DNA of 64,000 bases from Gyrodactylus bullatarudis (GCA_012064415.1 SSNU01000333.1:62001-126000), one strand, 5' to 3'; positions 38,671-50,095 are shown, counted from the first letter of the stretch. Numbers and translations: made by a program. The notes: generated by a model not told the origin, from the letters alone.

Positions 38671-39966
38671 TTAGGGCTTTCTAAAATTGACGCCTGCATA
38701 CTTGGCTTGATTGCCAAGTTCTTCTTCAATTCTCAAAAGCTGGTTGTATTTTGAAAGACGCTCAGATCTGCATGGGGCACCAGTCTTGATTTGACCGGTT
38801 CTAAGACCAACGACAATATCTGCAATGGTGTTATCTTCAGTTTCTCCTGATCGATGAGAAACCATCACGCCCCAACCATTATCTCTAGAGAGTTTTGCAG
38901 CCTCGATTGATTCTGTGACAGAGCCGATTTGATTAACCTTGAGAAGGAGACAATTGCAAGCTTTTTTATCGATAGCCTCTTGGACACGCTTGGTATTTGT
39001 AACTGTCAGGTCATCGCCAACAATTTGGATGCCGACAGATGAAGTCAATTTAGTCCAGGCGGTCCAGTCATCTTGGTCATAAGGATCTTCAATTGAGACA
39101 ATTGGGTGTTGATCAATCATTTGTTTGTAGATATTGCCGAGGGCGTCACTCGAGATTTTACTTGATTCTTCGGAATTGGGGTTCTTGAAATCTAGATCGT
39201 ATTTACCGTCCTTAAAGAATTCAGAGGCAGCGACATCCATGCCGATGGAAATCTTACCAGTATAGCCAGCTTTTTCGATGGCAGTTTTGAGGAGATTGAG
39301 ACCTTCAAAGTTATCCTGGATGTTTGGAGCAAAGCCACCTTCATCACCAACATTACAGGCATCAATTCCGTATTGAGCCTTGATGACAGATTTCAGGTTA
39401 TGATAGACTTCTGATCCCATCTTCATTGCCTCCTTAAATGAACTGGCACCAGTTGGAAGAATCATAAATTCTTGCATAGCTAATTTGTTACCAGCATGAC
39501 TTCCACCGTTGATGACATTGAAAGCGGGGACTGGAAGGATAACCTCGCTGATTCCTCCCAAATCAGCAATATGACGGTACAATGGAACTCCTTTCTCAGC
39601 AGCTCCAGCTTTGCAGACAGCAAGAGAAACCCCAAGGATTGCATTGGCTCCCAACTTTGATTTATTGGGAGTACCATCAAGTTCAATCATGAATTTGTCA
39701 ATTTTTTCTTGTTCAACAACATTGAAGTTTGACTCGATGAGCTTGGGTGCAATGATATTCTTGATGTTATCAATGGCTTTAGAGACACCCTTTCCCATGT
39801 ATTCCTTTCCACCATCTCTCAACTCGTTGGCTTCATGGATACCAGTAGAAGCACCGCTAGGAACTGCAGCTCGAAACATTCCCTTGGCAGTGTACAAGTC
39901 AACCTCAACAGTTGGATTGCCTCTGCTATCAAAAATTTGTCTTGCAACTATTTTAATGATTGACAT
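38671..39966 (-). CDS. ENO: Enolase (2-phospho-D-glycerate hydro-lyase)
   Basis: Glycolytic conversion of 2-phosphoglycerate to phosphoenolpyruvate. A single uninterrupted exon of 431 codons encodes the whole enzyme, from [20 protein letters not shown] to the C-terminal RKP. Metal and active-site motifs are intact: [37 protein letters not shown] and [11 protein letters not shown] strong splice acceptor (TTTTTCTTCCAG) lies 7 bases upstream of the ATG on the coding strand. UQCRB ends 129 bases upstream on the same strand, so enolase is probably the second gene of a two-gene unit. Confidence 0.98.
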   Translation of the reverse strand: MSIIKIVARQIFDSRGNPTVEVDLYTAKGMFRAAVPSGASTGIHEANELRDGGKEYMGKGVSKAIDNIKNIIAPKLIESNFNVVEQEKIDKFMIELDGTPNKSKLGANAILGVSLAVCKAGAAEKGVPLYRHIADLGGISEVILPVPAFNVINGGSHAGNKLAMQEFMILPTGASSFKEAMKMGSEVYHNLKSVIKAQYGIDACNVGDEGGFAPNIQDNFEGLNLLKTAIEKAGYTGKISIGMDVAASEFFKDGKYDLDFKNPNSEESSKISSDALGNIYKQMIDQHPIVSIEDPYDQDDWTAWTKLTSSVGIQIVGDDLTVTNTKRVQEAIDKKACNCLLLKVNQIGSVTESIEAAKLSRDNGWGVMVSHRSGETEDNTIADIVVGLRTGQIKTGAPCRSERLSKYNQLLRIEEELGNQAKYAGVNFRKP

Positions 39967-39973
39967 CTTTTCT

Positions 39974-39975
39974 CT
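39974..39975 (-). other. Splice acceptor before enolase ATG (candidate trans-splice site)
   Basis: AG after a long pyrimidine tract, followed by seven bases and the enolase ATG. There is no room for a 5' exon between this site and the UQCRB stop that would not lie in the UQCRB 3' UTR. Confidence 0.65.
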
Positions 39976-40057
39976 GGAAGAAAAAGAAAATGATAATAAA
40001 AAGTCAAAAGATTCTGCACGAGAAAAGAGAGAAAAAAATCTTGATTAAAAACTATCT

Positions 40058-40063
40058 TTTATT
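40058..40063 (-). terminator. Polyadenylation signal of UQCRB
   Basis: AATAAA on the minus strand, 32 bases after the UQCRB stop and about 85 bases before the enolase acceptor. Confidence 0.6.
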
Positions 40064-40095
40064 CTGATCAGGGAATAATATTCGAGGAATATTAT

Positions 40096-40476
40096 CTAGC
40101 TGTAAACTTGAGGGTTTGAGTAGTAATCCCAATCACTCTTGTCAGAATTCTCCTTCTTAATCATATCAATGTAGGGTTGAAGGTATGGAACATCATCTTC
40201 CATTTTGGTCCATTCCTCTTTGGGCAAAATTTGTTTATTACCATTGTAGTGGAAGGCTCTGGCAATTCTAAAGTCCATTCTCTCCAACTCTTCTCTAGGG
40301 AGTCTTTTGACTGCTTCCTTGGAAATGTCAGTGTGTTGTTCAATATCATGCTTCAATAGACCGATTGTATTGTAATAGGCGTTATTAAAGTTGAATTTTG
40401 ATAGAGTGGAGGCCTTTTGTACGGAGGCTCTATGATTAGCAGCTAAATCAGCGACAGCCTTACGAAATGTTGCCAT
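40096..40476 (-). CDS. UQCRB: Cytochrome bc1 complex subunit 7 (ubiquinol-binding protein)
   Basis: Small matrix-side subunit of respiratory complex III, 126 aa in one exon. The core RLPREELERMDFRIARAF...KQILPKEEWTKMEDDVPYLQPYI matches the UQCRB/QCR7 family, where the ILPKEQWTK motif is diagnostic. The N-terminus is about 15 residues longer than mammalian UQCRB and the C-terminus ends in a short polar tail. A splice acceptor (CTCACCTAG) lies just 2 bases before the ATG, again suggesting trans-splicing or a noncoding 5' exon. It is head-to-head with the anoctamin gene and head-to-tail with enolase. Confidence 0.95.
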   Translation of the reverse strand: MATFRKAVADLAANHRASVQKASTLSKFNFNNAYYNTIGLLKHDIEQHTDISKEAVKRLPREELERMDFRIARAFHYNGNKQILPKEEWTKMEDDVPYLQPYIDMIKKENSDKSDWDYYSNPQVYS

Positions 40477-40651
40477 AGCTAGGTGAGGAATGATAAATTA
40501 GAATAGATTTGAACGGGAGAAACCTCGTATGCATCACGTAGACTACGACTCGAATACTTACTTTAAAAACCGCCTTTTGTTAGAATCTTGTTCACCTAAA
40601 TAAACTTTTTCTATTACAAATTTCGTTTTGTCAAAGTTCTTATTCAACTGG
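40477..40651. promoter_or_regulatory. Bidirectional promoter, UQCRB / anoctamin
   Basis: 175 bases between the divergent starts at 40476 (-) and 40652 (+). No conserved core element is evident. Confidence 0.55.
40479..40480 (-). other. Splice acceptor 2 bases before UQCRB ATG
   Basis: CATTCCTCACCTAG|CT-ATG on the coding strand. Either a spliced-leader acceptor or the end of a 5' UTR intron. Confidence 0.55.
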
Positions 40652-42664
40652 ATGGAAGCCAGGTTCACAATTTTTGTGACTGCTTGCACTAGCAATAGGA
40701 CTGAACACAGAAATGAACACAATCGTAAAGTAGCCAAGCATCTGGCTTCGATATTATCTGATAAAGATACAAATGGTTTCTCTCTTGTCGTTCATTACTG
40801 CTGTGAGGATAAACAAGTTGATCATGAGGTTCATTACATAACAGTCAGTGTTCCCAACGAACTTGTTGAAAAATGTCTTGAAACCACTCACAAAAATGTG
40901 GCTGATATGAACTCTGTTTTGCCATCAGAAAAGGCCAGAATAGAAGAATTATCATTAAGAATGATTTCACCATCTGACAAAGCTATAAACGAACTCAAAC
41001 TTTTGTGTGACTGTCCCTTCTCACCAAACAAATTCCAGGCTGAAATTAAAACTCCAAAATTTGGGGATTCTGGTTGCCTGGTAGAGTTTGTTAATCAAGG
41101 AATTCTTTCATTGTCCTGTCTGGGAATTACATCTAAACCATTTATACAACACGATAAAGAGCAGCGTAAGAGAGTCTGGTTCGAATCTACTAAACCTATC
41201 ACTCTTTATCCTTCAATACCTGAGATTCGAAGCTATTTTGGTAACAACGTGGCACACTACTTTATGATTCTCAGGATCTATTGCTTAATGTTATTGCTTC
41301 TCGGGTCTGGTTCAATATTTTTCTACAACATCTCATATTTTCACGCCTACTTTTTCGGGGAAACAGACTATGGTGATCCAGAACTAAGAGATATCATGGG
41401 AAAACCGTTGAAACCTCTTACTTTGCCTCGGATTATCTATGGTCTTTTAACAATATTCTGGTCCTTGTTGCTAATAAAAATGTGGCGCCGAGAAAACAAA
41501 GTTGCCAACTATGAATGGTCAAAGGACTCTGTGGAAGAGGATAATATCTCAAAATTTATTTTCAGCTCTTATCAGACTCGGCCAGAGTATTTTGGAACTT
41601 GGAGATTTTCTAATGTCGACCAACAATTAGAGTTACATTTCCTGGCCAGAAATCGTCGATTTAGATATCTTATTACTGCTGGCGTTATCATCATTTGTCT
41701 TTTGTTTGCACTTGTCGTTAATGTTGCTCTTATGAATCTGGAAGGTTATATATTGAACCATCGTTCCCCTTGGCTATACATTCACATGTTGAGTAGTTGG
41801 TCTGCCGAGGGAGAATTATTTGATCCCAACAGTGACAGTTACTCAGCCTACTTGCCTGGCATTCTCCATCCCATCCTTATTTTCATCATGAATCAGATTG
41901 TCTTTCGTACAATCGCTGAAAAGTTGACAGACTTTGAAAATCATCAAACCAAGGAAGATTACGAAAGCGCTTTGATAATCAAACGATTTCTCTTTGAAGC
42001 CATTGATGCATATGGTTGCCTTTTCTACTTGGGTGTTGTGCTCACCGATTGGAATTCCCTTCAGTCCATGTTGAACATGATGTTCGCAACTGATTCGATT
42101 AGAAGAATTCTCTTGGAAGTTGTCTTTCCTTGGATCAGTTACAAGATGCGTTCAATGAAGGAGAGTAAACTATCAAAGTCCAAGAAGGAAGAGGACCAGA
42201 CTTCCAAGTCTGATAGTGATAGAAAACTTTTGTATGCAGATGTCTACGAGTCCTTTGATGATTACCTAGAATTGGTCCTTCAACAGGGATATTTGGTCCT
42301 TTTTGCTACAGCCTGCCCACCCTTTGTAGCAATAGCTGCATGTGTCTGCTCTTGGATTGAGGCATTCTCGGATTTATTCAAATTGTGCTGGGTTGTACAA
42401 CGTCCGATGCCCGACAAATTGCCAGAAGACAACGGTATCTATATTACTCTCTTTCATATCCAGAGTTGGATTGCTCTTACCACAAATGTTTTGCTTCTCT
42501 ACTCAAGAGGGGCAATAAGTTTAGAGATTATGTTCCTTGTAGAACATTCACTTGTCATTTTGGCCCTCGGAGTGCACTACGCCATAAAGGATGAACCAGT
42601 CCATGTGAAGGAGGCCAAGAAACGAGATATCATCACCCGCATGCGCAAACTAAACATGTGGTAA
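40652..42664 (+). CDS. ANO10: Anoctamin (TMEM16) family protein, ANO10/ANO8-like
   Basis: Intracellular-membrane lipid scramblase or channel-like protein of 670 aa in a single exon. The frame is open upstream of the first ATG at 40652, but no ATG lies there. After a soluble N-terminal domain, about ten hydrophobic segments follow, beginning at YFMILRIYCLMLLLLGSGS. TMEM16 signatures are present: LIIKRFLFEAIDAYGCLFYLG for the TM6 region and DDYLELVLQQGYLVLFATA with the conserved Glu of the calcium/gating region, then IEAFSDLFKLC. The lack of the long glycosylated loops of ANO1/2 and the overall size favour ANO10. The absence of introns is notable beside spliced neighbours. AATAAA is at 42743. 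Confidence 0.9.
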   Translation: MEARFTIFVTACTSNRTEHRNEHNRKVAKHLASILSDKDTNGFSLVVHYCCEDKQVDHEVHYITVSVPNELVEKCLETTHKNVADMNSVLPSEKARIEELSLRMISPSDKAINELKLLCDCPFSPNKFQAEIKTPKFGDSGCLVEFVNQGILSLSCLGITSKPFIQHDKEQRKRVWFESTKPITLYPSIPEIRSYFGNNVAHYFMILRIYCLMLLLLGSGSIFFYNISYFHAYFFGETDYGDPELRDIMGKPLKPLTLPRIIYGLLTIFWSLLLIKMWRRENKVANYEWSKDSVEEDNISKFIFSSYQTRPEYFGTWRFSNVDQQLELHFLARNRRFRYLITAGVIIICLLFALVVNVALMNLEGYILNHRSPWLYIHMLSSWSAEGELFDPNSDSYSAYLPGILHPILIFIMNQIVFRTIAEKLTDFENHQTKEDYESALIIKRFLFEAIDAYGCLFYLGVVLTDWNSLQSMLNMMFATDSIRRILLEVVFPWISYKMRSMKESKLSKSKKEEDQTSKSDSDRKLLYADVYESFDDYLELVLQQGYLVLFATACPPFVAIAACVCSWIEAFSDLFKLCWVVQRPMPDKLPEDNGIYITLFHIQSWIALTTNVLLLYSRGAISLEIMFLVEHSLVILALGVHYAIKDEPVHVKEAKKRDIITRMRKLNMW

Positions 42665-42742
42665 AACATTTTTTTCGCGACTTATTATAATTATAGATAG
42701 CTATTTGCCCACATATTCATCCATTTATATATTTTTCTGTTC

Positions 42743-42748
42743 AATAAA
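42743..42748 (+). terminator. Polyadenylation signal of anoctamin gene
   Basis: AATAAA 79 bases after the stop. Confidence 0.6.
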
Positions 42749-43075
42749 AATGAAAATCATTTTATTGTACTTCATAAAGATTTAATTTCATTTATTGGGG
42801 CAAAAAACAATCTGCGTATTGGCTGGATAGTCCAACAACAAACAAGGGGTCCAGGGAAATCTTTTGTTCACATTTAAATGCAATAAAAATTGAAAAATAA
42901 TCAACTAAAAAGTTTAGACTCAAGAGCATCTTTTGTCATTCAGGATAAGACCTGCGCAGTTTATAAGGATAATTATAACAATATTAATACAATAATACTA
43001 TTAATAATATGTAGCAATTCACTCATTGAATACTGAAAGACTCTATGATTTGATTAGAAAAAATACAAATCTTTT
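42749..43075. other. Convergent 3' region
   Basis: AT-rich spacer between the anoctamin 3' end and the small coiled-coil gene on -. Nothing else is seen. Confidence 0.5.
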
Positions 43076-43643
43076 CTATATTTTGAATGAGACAAGGTTG
43101 TCTGCATCACCGTTCATTTCTGGGCCATCACATGCTGACAACTGTAAATTAAAAATAGTTGCAAATTAATGTCAATCTCCTGCTACAAGTAAATCAGGCG
43201 AACTTAAAAATAACTCACAATATCTTTTAGTTCCATTAGTTTTTTTTTCACTTCCGATATTTCACTTGATATCTGGCCCAGTTCTTGCTTTGTCTTAATT
43301 CCAATCTCCTCCTGGTTCTTCTCTCTGTGTTCCTCTTCGAGGGTTTTGTCCACTGGCCTAAAGAAAATGGTAAGGATTCAATGAAAAAGAAAAAGATGAA
43401 TGAAAATGTTATTTTTGTGAATCTGTAAGAGAAGTAAAATTGGTCTTACCCCCTTCTGAAGAGACCACAACAAAAGTCGCTTGGGTAATTTCCAGTGAGG
43501 CCAGTCACTTCTTTACCCTCAAAGTAAATTTTGTTCTCTTTAAGCTCATAATCTTCCCCCTCAAGGTCGTCACAGAAGATGGGTTGAATTCGAGGGGTCC
43601 TTGGCGAAGACACCGTTTCCCTATTCACCTCAACAATACTCAT
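43076..43643 (-). CDS. Small coiled-coil protein, unknown
   Basis: Exons 43450-43643, 43219-43357 and 43076-43141 in transcript order, phases 2/1 and 0/0, giving 132 aa from the ATG at 43643. The frame continues open about 70 bases upstream without another ATG. The first half is polar, with a Cys pair (SDFCCGLFRRG) that could be lipidated or metal-binding. The second half (KTLEEEHREKNQEEIGIKTK through EVKKKLMELKD) is a clear coiled coil with heptad leucines/isoleucines. I do not recognise the family. Confidence 0.75.
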
Positions 43644-44371
43644 CAATGCTGACGCACTCACAAAAATCGCAGAGTAATCCAAAATAATGTCTAGCGTATC
43701 TTTACTACGTACGTATCTATCAGCGAATCTTCATCCTATTGATGAGCTCACTATTTATAATTTATTCCATTTAGTTTTTGTATAAACTTTGTGCATTGAT
43801 AAAGCTATGTTTTTTCATTTCACAAATCTCCGCCAATCAGAATTACAAATCCACATGAACCAATCAAATTGAAAAGTGGTTCATTTTATTTTCACAAAAT
43901 CCATTCAATGGGAATATACACGTATTATTGGTAGTATTCGATAATATATTACAACGTCAAATGTGTATATTATTTTTCCTATTTATGACAATTTATGATG
44001 ATGTAGCAAGTTTAGATGATAATTATTATAGAGCAAAGGGCAAAAATTCATCTCGTGTGTAGAGAGAAACGTTTGATTCCGACGAGAAGAGTTTCACTGA
44101 AAAGTTTCATCATATCCATTAGTTGTGTAATTTTTATGTATTTTCTCGTGTTATTTCAAGGATGACTCTCGTGGAGCATAAACATTACTTTCTCACTGTA
44201 ATTGTATAATTGATTAATTTATTTATCTTTATTGCTGGGTGGCTTTGTTGTTTAACTACAACTCCTTTAAAAGCTATACAATTAAAAAGAAGTAAAAATT
44301 CTTAACAAGATACAAATGCTGACTTTTCAGACTTGAATATCTTTAGAAATTGGACAAGTAACAACTACCTC
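43644..44371. other. Intergenic between two minus-strand genes
   Basis: 728 bases of AT-rich DNA with no coding sequence or repeat noticed. It should contain the small coiled-coil gene's promoter, unless the genes are co-transcribed. Confidence 0.45.
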
Positions 44372-47300
44372 TTAACGGTAAAGGTGCTTCTCATGGTTAT
44401 GGAAATCGACAGAATGGCTTCTTCTCAAGAAATTAAACTGAAAGGACCCCTTCCAATTAGTCAACTCTGACGCTAAACAGTCAAGATCCTTGTGTCGGCC
44501 AGAATACTCTCGACTGGAAGCTCACTTTTTTGATCAAGTTACGAAACTAAAGAAGAAGCTCACTTATTTTATTCAAATGCTCAGTGTTGCATAATTGAAT
44601 CGAAGGAAAATCTAAGCAAAGAACAAAGTTCATGAAATTTTATCTCAATTTTACTGAAAAAATTCATTCATTATTATCTGGATTTCTTTAGATGCATTTA
44701 GTCTAAACTAATTGATTAAATCGTGTAATGAGTATTAAGAGGGGGGAAACTGACAAATAAAAGACATGAAAGATTGAAGCGTTAATCGTAAGAAAAAAAG
44801 CATAAAGGTCAAACTTGATGAATCAGGGTCATTTGAGCTACACGAATTAATTCGGAAAAGAAAAAAAAGTATTTCTTACATGTGAATCGTATACATGTGG
44901 GTATTGATTGGTTTGAATATGAAAAGAAAGAACAAAACCTCTTTGTTTCATCGATTTATTTCGTGTCTATTTTCGAGATTAAACGTGTGCCTTCACTTGA
45001 AAATATTAAAAAAAACAATGTTTCCCATGTATCAAAGACAAATAATTCAAGAAACCATTTGTTGTTGTACGAATAAAAACCCTAGATCGACCACATTTGA
45101 TCGTTGAAAATTCACACAGTAATTCCAACAAGAGCTCAATCATCTAGACTTATCCAAGATCAAGGACCATGGGACTGAATTTTAATAATCAACTTGACAC
45201 TTTAGTTTACCATACCCAAGACGCTCAGATCTTGGATTATTCCTTTTCAAACAATGTGTATTATTTTGCAATTTCGTGAATTTATACACCTTTCTAATTC
45301 CAATTATACATTATATTGAAGGTACAATGAAAATACTCCAATAATTATAATTATTTATTATAATAAATCATTTGAAGAAAAACTATTACTCTTCTCAATA
45401 ACGAAGAAAGTCTGCATTTATTTTATTATTGTAATTGAATAAGTTATTAAGGTTTGTTCAGACTCCATATTTTTTGACAGGAATTCACTATCTGATATGA
45501 ATGTATTCTATAGCGACTACGTAGCATCTTCATTATGTAACCTGCCATAAAAAAACTGAGATACTTCAGTTCCTCTGATATTGTTTTGGATTGTACTCAT
45601 ATAAAGAACTTCTCAACAGATCAGAGATCTATCTAATTTGGATGAAAAGGATTGCCACAGATTTCAATTGAATCTTTATGTTTTTAAAAAGCAAAAAATA
45701 TCTAGATTGTAAAAATAATTTCAGCCATAATAAATGTAGCCCAATCGAGAAAAATAATTTATAATTCTCAATAATACTTGTGAGTAACTTCATAAAATAA
45801 CATATAGATTTTCTCTATTTTAATTAGATAATTTAAAATTAACAAAAGAATTAAATATTACACCATGATTCTACATTGTACACATCTCTATAAGATACAT
45901 ATCATATAGTCCATCAAGAAATAAAGTTCCGGATTTTGCTATGTAGGAATTCTACACTCGATGAATATTTTTCCCATATTGAAAAAATTCATTTAATCAC
46001 TCTGTCTGAACAATTATTTTCAGATATTTTCATGGTTTAACCAAAAAATATTCTTTCTTTTCCTAGACAAGATGAAAAATTTTCTAGGAACACTATAACT
46101 CCTTAAAAAAATCCCCTTCAGACATCATTCCCCATCAATAAAAATGGAGTGTAAATTTTGTGGATTAACTAAAAGTTGTATGTAAACTACATGAGAATCA
46201 TACTTTTTCATGACACTAAAGTCCATTATCGGACACCTCTCTTTCTTTACATCAACCTTGACCTAAAAATTGGTTTGTGTCATTAGTGAAAAAAGAAATC
46301 TGGAGGGTTACTATAGTATGAATTTGTACAATTAATCTTTCTAAATACCCATCTCGAGATAATTGGAAAACTTTAAATTCTGCAATCTGAGTTGAATTGC
46401 CATAAAACGAAATAAAATTAATTCACTTATTACAAGATTTGGTTGAAAAGAATTTTTCTTTAAGAGTTTTTTTTGTCTAAAATGGAGAGAGAAAGGTGAA
46501 TGAGCCCACAATACTAGACCAAGGTATAGTTGAGGATTATAAGAATAGTAGTTTATTACTGAATGGAACTACAAGGCCTAGAATATGGATTCATTTTAGT
46601 CAAAGTTTCGTGAATGATATTTTATTATCGACCATTCTAACAAAATAAAAGAGAGAAGCGAATTAACAAACATTCATATCATATCAACAATTTTATGTTA
46701 GATTAAAGTGAGTAAAAAGTTGGACTCACACAGGTGGCACGAACAGAGAATTGATCGAAGAAGATAGCGAGTAATTCCTCTTTTGTGTATTACTATGATT
46801 ATTATTAATATTGTTGGAATTATTATCCATAGAAAAGGGATCAAGAGAGTTTGACGTGGAATCATTAGTTGTTGTGACATTTTGAACAGAGGTATTATCA
46901 TGATTATCTACGGGATGATACTGGAAGGCTGGTTTATTCCCAAGTTTCCTACTCTGACTCCATAGATGATTGGTTGGTCTCTCAGAGGAATAGTCATGGA
47001 CATGCCGACTATTTGGACTCGTTATAGAATTGTCATTACTGTAAAGGACAAAGCTCGGCCTTGGACTCGAGGTTGAAAAGGTGACAGAGTCTCTATCATT
47101 GAAGGTGGTCTTGTTGACGAGGTTTCCATTCCTGTCGAAATATTGAAATCTTTTGATGAAATTCTCCTTTGGCAGGGATTGGATCAGATAATTCTTTTGA
47201 TTTGTAATCTTTAATTCGCTCTTGTAGATTTTCCTGAGGCAATCTGATTTGGGACTATGGCCAAAACTATTCCTAACCATGGAGTCCTGAAAGGAAATGC

Positions 47301-47524
47301 TTCTATATTTAAAGGAAAGAAGTAATTTAGAGATTAGATTTATTTACGTGTTCATCATTGGGATTCTCATAAAGGCTGTTTGGCTTCCTCTCGTAGTCTG
47401 GCTTACCACAGGTAGAATTACTCTGTCTCCTATTGACGCATAACTTTGGTTCATTCGAAATGAGCTTACGGGTTATTCTCTGCTGGAATCTTGAGTCATC
47501 GACAATTTTTGGCCTGGGTATCAT
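44372..47524 (-). CDS. Uncharacterised polar protein, 291 aa
   Basis: Exons 47348-47524, 46730-47286 and 44372-44513 in transcript order; phases 0/0 and 2/1 agree. The ATG at 47524 is 8 bases after an acceptor-like CCAG. The protein is rich in Asn, Ser and Arg, with an Asn run (NNSNNINNNHSN) and a conserved-looking basic block (LIQSLPKENFIKRFQYFDRN). The final exon encodes 47 residues with LASELTNWKGSFQFNFLRR. A 2.2 kb intron (44514-46729) separates it and holds nothing recognisable. No family is recognised. It could also be the 3' part of the CH-like gene just upstream, because a phase-compatible but weaker junction exists. Confidence 0.6.
44514..46729 (-). other. Long intron of the 291 aa gene
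   Basis: 2.2 kb of AT-rich sequence. Overlapping 64-70 codon frames at 44882-45107 (+) lack motifs and splice signals. Confidence 0.45.
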
Positions 47525-48003
47525 ATTCCTTTCTGGCTTTTGTGATAAAAAAATAATGATTAACAGGTGCAGAGATTATAAGCTTATCACAAGCTGTTCA
47601 CAATGATGATGAACTATCAATTCAAATTGTATTGTTTTATACTTTACAGTGCATTTGTCAATTTTACTTTTTTTCAAAAATGAACGCAATTCGAAAGGTA
47701 AACTTTTTCGCCTGAACTGAATTAATCAATTTTCTCTTTTTTCGGCTTGATCAAATTTTGGGATTATTTCATGTTTTCTCCTTTAGATTAGATATAGAAT
47801 ATCAACACACATAAAATTTAGTAGCAAATTACTGTTATTGAAAAATAAAGTTACAGTCCAACTAATAAATAAGGGGGGAAATTCATTACCAAGATTATAA
47901 TCTTTTGAAAGGAGAGGAAACCTTGTAATATTTGCGCATTTTGATATTCTTTTCTGATAAGGTGACTAGATCATCAAGTTCTGTTTTTTCAGAGAAACGA
48001 CTG

Positions 48004-48009
48004 TTTATT
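48004..48009 (-). terminator. Polyadenylation signal touching the CH-like gene stop
   Basis: On the minus strand the stop codon TGA (48010-48012) is followed immediately by AATAAA, giving TGAAATAAA. Confidence 0.4.
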
Positions 48010-50095
48010 TCACAAATTTAGTATTTCAAGTGTCTTCAGAGAGTTGGTCTGTACCAAAACCAAGCGCATGCATTTAATCCCTAGCTCAGAAGAAAAGAGA
48101 AAACCAACCAAGTGGTGATGGTCGAAATTTCATACAAAGTTGCCTCGGTGATTGGCTTCAGGGAAGAGGATCAGAAGGATCGCAAGTAAGGCTAAAGAAA
48201 TAGAGAACTCAAAGTCAAGTATAAATGAAAAAGGATTTCTCTTGAATTATTCGAAATCTCTACGGCTACAGGTCATTCATCCTTCCTTTGACTAATGTTC
48301 AGGCCTGATCACATATAAATTCAGTAAAGAACTTGAGAAGATCCAAAGACAATTCCTCCGTTCTACCATTGACACCTCCTCGTGGAGAATCCTCATTGGG
48401 ATCCACAGACTTTTCTTTTCCATGGTAGATATATAGACTCTAGCTAAAGAGCTATCCCAGTCACCATACACCACGAGAAATCATCTCAAAATTCCCTGCA
48501 TCAAGACCAACACAAACTGTCTCTCCCTCAAATTTAATATTGCCATGTATTGTCTCTTAGGTCTCCAAATTCGAAGCATATGCGCCTTTTTATTTATGTT
48601 AATCCCAGACCAAACAGATTTAACCTCCAACTATTTTTAAAAACTATAACTTAGAATATCTTATTTTCTATCTAAAAGTGACTCTTGTTAAGAATTTTGA
48701 TGGTTATGACTCAAGGAATAATATCAACTGATTAATATACATGCAGTTGAGGTGAGAACTTACACTTTTGGAAATGTGTCTGAGCTTTCTTAGTTTGTCG
48801 AAGCCCCTCCTGAAGGGAGATTCAAAAGCACTTCGCCTTGAAGATGTTGATCTGTCAATGGGACTGCTACTAGTGGAGGTAGTCTGAATAAGATTCTTTA
48901 GATAGTCAACAAAGTTTTTATTCTCTTGACTGAAATGAAGGTAAATCGAATGCAAGAGTACTGTTATTGCCTTTTCATCTCCATTCGCTATATCTGGAAA
49001 GTTATTTCATTTGATTATTTTGACATTGAGCAGACTCATTTTCATCTTATGAGTACAACTTAGAGTTAGACAATAATATTTTTGACATTGAAAGATGGAG
49101 AGACAGTACACTGTTACACTCTACTGTGTATACCATAAGATAAAAAAAAGTTTATTGATTTAAAGGGTTTATTTTCAACTAGATTTTAGTTATTTCAAGA
49201 ATCAAGTTTACACACACTTTATCTATCACTCTTTCTCTCTCGCACATTCTCTCAGAGTTTGCCAAGATTTCAGGTTTAAAGCCTTAAAAAAGAGCACATT
49301 TTTACATGTAAAAACTTATCTAATTAGTGTAATACAAGTTTGAAAAGAAAGATGAAGAAAAATTTGAGATGCAAACGAATTCTTCAATTCAATATGCATT
49401 AGTAGAAGTATAGAAATAAATTTGCGTGGAATTCAGTGACTTGATCGATAGCTAAATATTGTATTACCATCATTAGGTAAAAAATTTGAAACTCAAAATC
49501 TTTATATAATAAAAAGAGTAATTTCTCACGATTATTAATAAATAAAGAGATAAATAAGAATGAATACGTATAACATACCTCCTATAATCAAATTATTAGG
49601 TACAGAAACATCGAGTTGGTTGAGATGATTTATTATAACCTTGAGATTGAACTGTTTATCAAGACTTGATTCAGGATAAAAGATCAGAGAAGGTGGACAT
49701 GCATTGGCTAAAGGAAATGAAAAAGCTGGCTTTAAATCTAGGCCTTTTATACATAAAAATATATATTATATTAAATACACTAAATATAATTAAAACTACA
49801 TTTGGGCGTAGCTAAATCCTCACTTTTTTTGCTATTCTTTTTAGGATGATTCATTCATTACTATGACGTTGGGAAAGTAAATAAAGCCTAATACTCACTC
49901 AAACTTTTTATCAAGGCTGCAAATGCAAGTCCATTCTTGATGTATTCCCCATCAAGAGTTTTACTGAAAATCTTTGGATTAACTGCAGTACTATGGCTGT
50001 TGAGCCAATTGAGTAGGTTAGTTTCTTTCTAAAGGTTGATGAAATTAGTTAAAGATTGAATAATGATACAGAATTCTCTCACCATTGGAATAACT
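48010..50095 (-). CDS. Protein with N-terminal CH-like (NN-CH) domain
   Basis: Exons in transcript order: 50093-50095 (ATG alone), 49899-50028, 49579-49707, 48764-48993, 48313-48439, 48136-48191, 48010-48084; all in phase, 249 aa. Residues 1-115 look like a divergent calponin-homology fold: NLLNWLNS, GLAFAALIKSL, FNLKVIINHLNQLDVSV, IANGDEKAITVLLHSIYLHF. The last is like the GD...I..LL end of CEP95-type CH-like domains. A Ser/Arg-rich linker follows. The last three exons (RTEELSLDLLKFFTEFI, a hydrophobic run, GIKCMRLVLVQTNSLKTLEI) are less certain. A centrosomal or cytoskeletal role is a guess from the domain. Confidence 0.55.

Noticed and set aside
39611..40048. 145-codon + frame opposite enolase
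   Set aside because: Antisense shadow of the enolase gene; no plausible start context or domain.
44882..45107. Overlapping + frames of 64 and 70 codons
   Set aside because: Both frames open over the same AT-rich DNA and neither resembles a protein family.
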